The notes under the pieces are model-generated. The model did not search any database. It had not been told where the DNA came from and was given only the letters and a program-made list of their open reading frames with translations. Below, one piece after another: positions 60,858-64,000 of a stretch of 64,000 nt of DNA. The first letter of the stretch is position 1. Every line of letters begins with the position of its first letter. The stretch lies in assembly GCA_963778525.1 (NCBI GenBank), contig CAVZUJ010000005.1, positions 186,001-250,000 on the forward strand, in the 5' to 3' direction. Made by a program: the position numbers and the translations under genes. This DNA comes from Schlegelella_A sp963778525. GTDB taxonomy: Bacteria; Pseudomonadota; Gammaproteobacteria; Burkholderiales; Burkholderiaceae_C.

Positions 60858-61574
60858 TCAGCCACCGAGATAGGCGGCCACGACCTTCGGGTCGTCGAGG
60901 AGCTGCGCGCTCGAGCCTTCGACGACGATGCGGCCGGTCTCGATGACGTAGCCATGGCTCGCCACCTTGAGCGCCTGGCGCACGTTCTGCTCGACGAGAA
61001 AGATCGTCAGGCCTTCGGCGTGGATGGTGCGCAGCGTGCGGAAGATGTCCTGCACGACGATGGGCGCCAGGCCCATCGAAGGCTCGTCGAGCAGCAGCAG
61101 GCGCGGCTTGGCGAGCAGGGCCCGGGCGATGGCGAGCATCTGCTGCTCGCCACCGGAGAGGTTGCCGGCCAGGCCGTCGATGCGCTCGTGCAGACGCGGG
61201 AAAAGGGTGAGCACCCGTTCGAGGTCGGAGGCCACGGCGGACTTGTCGTGGCGCCGGTAGGCGCCGAGCTCGAGGTTCTCGCGCACCGTCAGCGTGGTCA
61301 GGATGGCGCGGCCTTCGGCGACGTGCACGAGGCCGCGCTCGACGATCCTGTGCGGCGCCATCCTCGTGATGTCCTCGCCGTCGAAGCGGATCGTGCCGGC
61401 GCGCGGCGCGACGAGGCCCGAGAGCGCAAGCAGCGTCGTCGACTTGCCGGCGCCGTTCGCACCGACGAGTGTGCGGATCTCGCCGGCATCGATCCTGAAG
61501 TCGATGCCGCGCAGGGCCTCGACATGGCCATACGCGACGGCCAGCCCCGAGACCTCGAGCAACGCCGGGCTCAT
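60858..61574 (-). CDS. livF: ABC transporter ATP-binding protein LivF
   Basis: A 238-residue LivF ATPase: Walker A GANGAGKST, signature LSGGEQQMLAIARALL, Walker B LLLLDEPSMGLAP, and the LivF-type ERGLVHVAEGRAILTTLTVREN. It belongs to the importer livH-livM-livG-livF that continues past the window end. Unlike the close spacing elsewhere, 82 bases with a hairpin repeat separate it from livG. Confidence 0.92.
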   Translation of the reverse strand: MSPALLEVSGLAVAYGHVEALRGIDFRIDAGEIRTLVGANGAGKSTTLLALSGLVAPRAGTIRFDGEDITRMAPHRIVERGLVHVAEGRAILTTLTVRENLELGAYRRHDKSAVASDLERVLTLFPRLHERIDGLAGNLSGGEQQMLAIARALLAKPRLLLLDEPSMGLAPIVVQDIFRTLRTIHAEGLTIFLVEQNVRQALKVASHGYVIETGRIVVEGSSAQLLDDPKVVAAYLGG

Positions 61575-61609
61575 CGAGCCCCCACGCTTGCGGCTTGCGC
61601 CGCGGCACT

Positions 61610-61624
61610 GCCCCCCGAGGGGGC
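61610..61624. repeat. GC hairpin (GCCCCC-CGA-GGGGGC) between livG and livF
   Basis: A perfect six-base stem with three-base loop, flanked on both sides by related GCTTGCGGC/CGGCTTGCGG words. Hairpins of this appearance recur between genes in many Burkholderiales. It could attenuate livF relative to livG, or simply be an intergenic repeat. Confidence 0.5.
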
Positions 61625-61656
61625 GGAGCGCGGCTTGCGGCGGCCCGGCACCGCGC

Positions 61657-62412
61657 TCATTCGTCGCGGCCCAGGTAGGCCTCGATCACCGCCGGGTCGT
61701 TGCGGATCTGCTCGGGCGGACCTTCGGCGATGACCCGGCCGAAGTTGAGCACCGCGATGCGGCTGCACAGGCCCATGACGAAGCGCATGTCGTGCTCGAT
61801 CAGGAAGACGGTGTAGCCGCGCGCCGCGATGCGCTCGATCTCGGCCATCAGCTCGCTCTTCTCGCCGCTGTTCATGCCGGCCACCGGCTCGTCGAGCAGC
61901 AGCAGCCTGGGCTCGGTGGCGAGCGCGCGCGCCAGCTCGAGCTTGCGCTGCTCGCCGTACGACAGCGAGTCGGCAATGTCGCCGGCCTTGCCGGCCAGGC
62001 CGACCCAGGAGAGCAGCTCGTCGGCGCGCGCGATCGCGCGCTTCTCGGCGGCACGAAAGCCGGGCAGCGAGAGCAGCCACTCGGCCGGGCCGTAGCCGAG
62101 ATGCGCGTGCATGCCGACGATGACGTTCTCGCGCAGCGTCATCTCCTTGAAGACGCGGATGTTCTGGAAGGTGCGGGCGATGCCCAGGCGGGTGATGCGA
62201 TGCGGTCTCTGGCCGACCAGCGACTGCCCGCCGAGCGCGATCGCGCCGCCGCTCGGCGCCAGCAGGCCGGTGACGAGGTTGAAGACCGTGGTCTTGCCGG
62301 CGCCGTTCGGGCCGATCAGGCCGAAGACGCTGCCCGCCGGCACGCGCAGGTTCACGTCCTCGAGGACCGAGAGGCCGCCGAAGTGCTTCGAGACCTTGTC
62401 GAGCACCAGCAT
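61657..62412 (-). CDS. livG: ABC transporter ATP-binding protein LivG
   Basis: A 251-residue LivG ATPase: Walker A GPNGAGKTT, the LivG-specific IARTFQNIRVFKEMTLREN, signature LSYGEQRKLELARAL, Walker B LLLLDEPVAGMNSGE and the C-terminal EGPPEQIRNDPAVIEAYLG. ATG at 62412 shares one base with the livM stop. This operon keeps livM and livG separate, unlike the two other importers of the window. Confidence 0.92.
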   Translation of the reverse strand: MLVLDKVSKHFGGLSVLEDVNLRVPAGSVFGLIGPNGAGKTTVFNLVTGLLAPSGGAIALGGQSLVGQRPHRITRLGIARTFQNIRVFKEMTLRENVIVGMHAHLGYGPAEWLLSLPGFRAAEKRAIARADELLSWVGLAGKAGDIADSLSYGEQRKLELARALATEPRLLLLDEPVAGMNSGEKSELMAEIERIAARGYTVFLIEHDMRFVMGLCSRIAVLNFGRVIAEGPPEQIRNDPAVIEAYLGRDE

Positions 62413-63321
62413 CAACGCGGTCCTTCGGCCGGAGGCGAATCGGCCGCCGTGCTCAGCGCGCGCGAGGCCTTCTTGCCGAACCACGAGCGCATGCGCGCCG
62501 GATCCCACAGGCCCTTCGGCAGGAAGAGCACGACCAGCACGAGGATGGCGCCGTTGATCATCGTGCGGTAGTCGCGGAAGGACGCGCAGCAGCTCGGGCA
62601 GCAGCGTGATCACGGTCGCGCCGAGCACCGGCCCGGTCAGGCCGCCGATGCCGCCGAAGATCGTCATCGTCAGGATGTCGACGCCGCGGTCGAAGCCGAA
62701 TTCGTTCGGGCCGATGAAGAAGGTGAGGTGCGCGCTGAGCGCGCCGGCCAGGCCGGCGATGGCACCGCCGAGCGCGAAGGCGAGCATCTTGTGCGCCATC
62801 ACGCCGATGCCCATCAGCGAAGCGGCGATCTCGTCTTCCTTGATCGCCTCGAAGGCGCGGCCGATGCGCGAGCGCCGCATCCGCCAGAGGACGAGGAGGA
62901 CGACGACGAGCGCGAGCAGCACGTGCCACCACTGCGTGAGCTGCGGAATGCCGCTGAGGCCCAGGGCGCCGCCGGTGATCGAATCGGCGTTGAGCAGGAA
63001 GACGCGCACCACCTCGCCGAAGCCGAGCGTGGCCATCGCCAGGTAGACGCCGGAAAGACGCAGCGTCGGCAGGCCGACGAGCAGGGCGATCACGGTGGGC
63101 ACGGCGATGCCGCCGAGCACGGCCAGCGGAAACGGCGCGCCGAAGTTCATCGTCAGGAGCGACGCGGTGTAGGCACCGAGGCCCATGAACGCGGCGTTGG
63201 CCATGGCCAGCAGGCCGCACGACAGCGTCAGCCAGATCGAGAGCGCGAGCAGGGCGTTGATGCCGATCGTCAGCACCAGGTTGCTGTAGACGGCCCAGAA
63301 GGTGCCGAACCATTCGCCCAT
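62412..63321 (-). CDS. livM: ABC transporter permease LivM, one frameshift
   Basis: A LivM permease of about 302 residues with eight or more hydrophobic segments. SCGLLAMANAAFMGLGAYTA and MATLGFGEVVRVFLLNADSITGG are family motifs, and FGGIGGLTGPVLGATVITLLPELLR closes the transport domain. Near 62577 one surplus base on the coding strand (a G after CTGCTGCGC) shifts the frame. Removing it gives SFRDYRTMINGAILVLVVLF and the normal end at the TGA shared with livG. An assembly indel is the likely cause. Start at 63321, two bases after livH. Confidence 0.85.
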
Positions 63322-63323
63322 GG

Positions 63324-64000
63324 TCAGGCTTTGCGCTCCAGCACCTTGCCGAACAGGCCTTGCGGGCGGACCAGCAGCACGAGGAACAGCAGGCCGAAGG
63401 CGACGGCATCGCGCATGGTCGAGCCGACGTAGGCGACCGAGAGCACCTCGGCGAAGCCGAGGAAGAGGCCGCCGAAGAGGGCGCCGCGGATGTCGCCCAT
63501 GCCGCCCAGGATGATCACCGCCACGCCCTTGTGCAGCATCGGCTGGCCCATCAACGGGAACACGGCGTTCGAGTAGAGCGCGATCAGCACGCCGCCGATG
63601 CCGCCGAGCGCCGCCGCGGTGAACGAGGTCAGGTAGAACAGGCCTTCGACGTTGATGCCGAGCAGGGCCGCCGCCTTCGGCGATTCGGCGATGGCGCGCA
63701 GGGCGCGGCCGAGCTGCGTCCTGCGCATCACGAGCATGAGGCCGGCCATCAACGCGAACGAGAGCACGATGATGGCGACCTCGAGGACGCTGATCTGGAC
63801 GCCCCAGAACTGCAGCTGGCGGTCGGGCACGGTCTCCGACGGGAAGCGCAGGTTCTCGGCGCCGAACACGCCCTGCACGCCGCTGTTGAAGAAGATCGCG
63901 ATGCCGATGGTCGCGATCATCGGGATCAGGTGCGGCGCGCCGCGATGGCGCAGCGGCCGCAGCACGAGGTAGTCGATCGCCAGCCCGAGCAGGCCGCTGG
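63324..64000 (-). CDS. livH: ABC transporter permease LivH, partial
   Basis: The 3' part of a LivH permease; the 5' end lies beyond the window (the frame is open to base 64000, reading back through AIDYLVLRPLRHRGAPHL). Visible motifs are LIPMIATIGIAIFFNSGV, QLGRALRAIAESPKAAALLG and MLHKGVAVIILGGMGDIRGAL. About six hydrophobic segments are present in the 225 residues seen. It starts the order livH-livM-livG-livF. Confidence 0.9.
   Translation of the reverse strand, partial: SGLLGLAIDYLVLRPLRHRGAPHLIPMIATIGIAIFFNSGVQGVFGAENLRFPSETVPDRQLQFWGVQISVLEVAIIVLSFALMAGLMLVMRRTQLGRALRAIAESPKAAALLGINVEGLFYLTSFTAAALGGIGGVLIALYSNAVFPLMGQPMLHKGVAVIILGGMGDIRGALFGGLFLGFAEVLSVAYVGSTMRDAVAFGLLFLVLLVRPQGLFGKVLERKA

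Noticed and set aside
1..64000. CRISPR arrays, tRNA and rRNA genes
   Set aside because: No regularly spaced repeats and no tRNA-like cloverleaf or rRNA sequence was recognised by eye on either strand.

Overview
The window is GC-rich, densely coding bacterial chromosome that looks like a member of the Burkholderiales (Betaproteobacteria). The reasons are three Bug/TctC-type solute receptors, three branched-chain-amino-acid-type ABC operons, the small families DUF3297 and DUF6494, several Rieske oxygenases and the general codon style. No rRNA or tRNA gene and no CRISPR array was seen. The content is catabolic and versatile rather than housekeeping.

Layout. 1-5600 is a loose, poorly coding stretch: a stem-loop at the left edge, two small proteins, a strongly decayed IS1182-family transposase of unusual base composition, a repeat-rich lipoprotein with a frameshift, and about 0.9 kb without a gene. 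5600-9800 is a signalling block on the minus strand: tandem-HD/HD-GYP protein, SpoIIAA/STAS-like protein, a GGDEF-histidine-kinase fusion and a dihydrofolate-reductase-like protein. 10077-17269 holds an FAD-dependent D-amino-acid-dehydrogenase-like enzyme with a Bug receptor, two orphan phage-tail-tube-like genes, a large frameshifted beta-helix lipoprotein and a DUF3892 protein.

17437-27481 is the most interesting block. It has an amide/urea-type ABC importer (with a permease-ATPase fusion) plus an amidase on the minus strand. A LuxR-type regulator, a Rieske oxygenase, a glutamine-synthetase-like ligase and a [2Fe-2S] ferredoxin lie on the plus strand. I read it as a candidate pathway for uptake, gamma-glutamylation and oxygenation of an unknown amine or amide. 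27516-30540 carries gspA/gspB-type secretion genes and a DUF1330 gene. 30564-38104 is a second ABC importer with MarR regulator, a second Rieske oxygenase and a short-chain dehydrogenase.

38113-51287 is a purine catabolism island. xdhABC run leftward, and a LysR gene with guanine deaminase, a BMP-type nucleoside/purine ABC importer and an adenine-deaminase-type enzyme run rightward from a shared palindromic control region. 51330-56244 is a row of single genes (TerC, GST, methyltransferase, hydrolase, a maleate-isomerase-like protein lacking one catalytic Cys, VOC protein). 56258-60250 is a Bug/FAH/D-2-hydroxyacid-dehydrogenase cluster. 60858-64000 is a third ABC importer, cut by the window end.

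At least eleven single-base frameshifts break otherwise intact genes, and most look like one surplus G:C pair. This suggests residual indels in the assembly rather than real gene death, so these genes are annotated as one locus each with the break noted.
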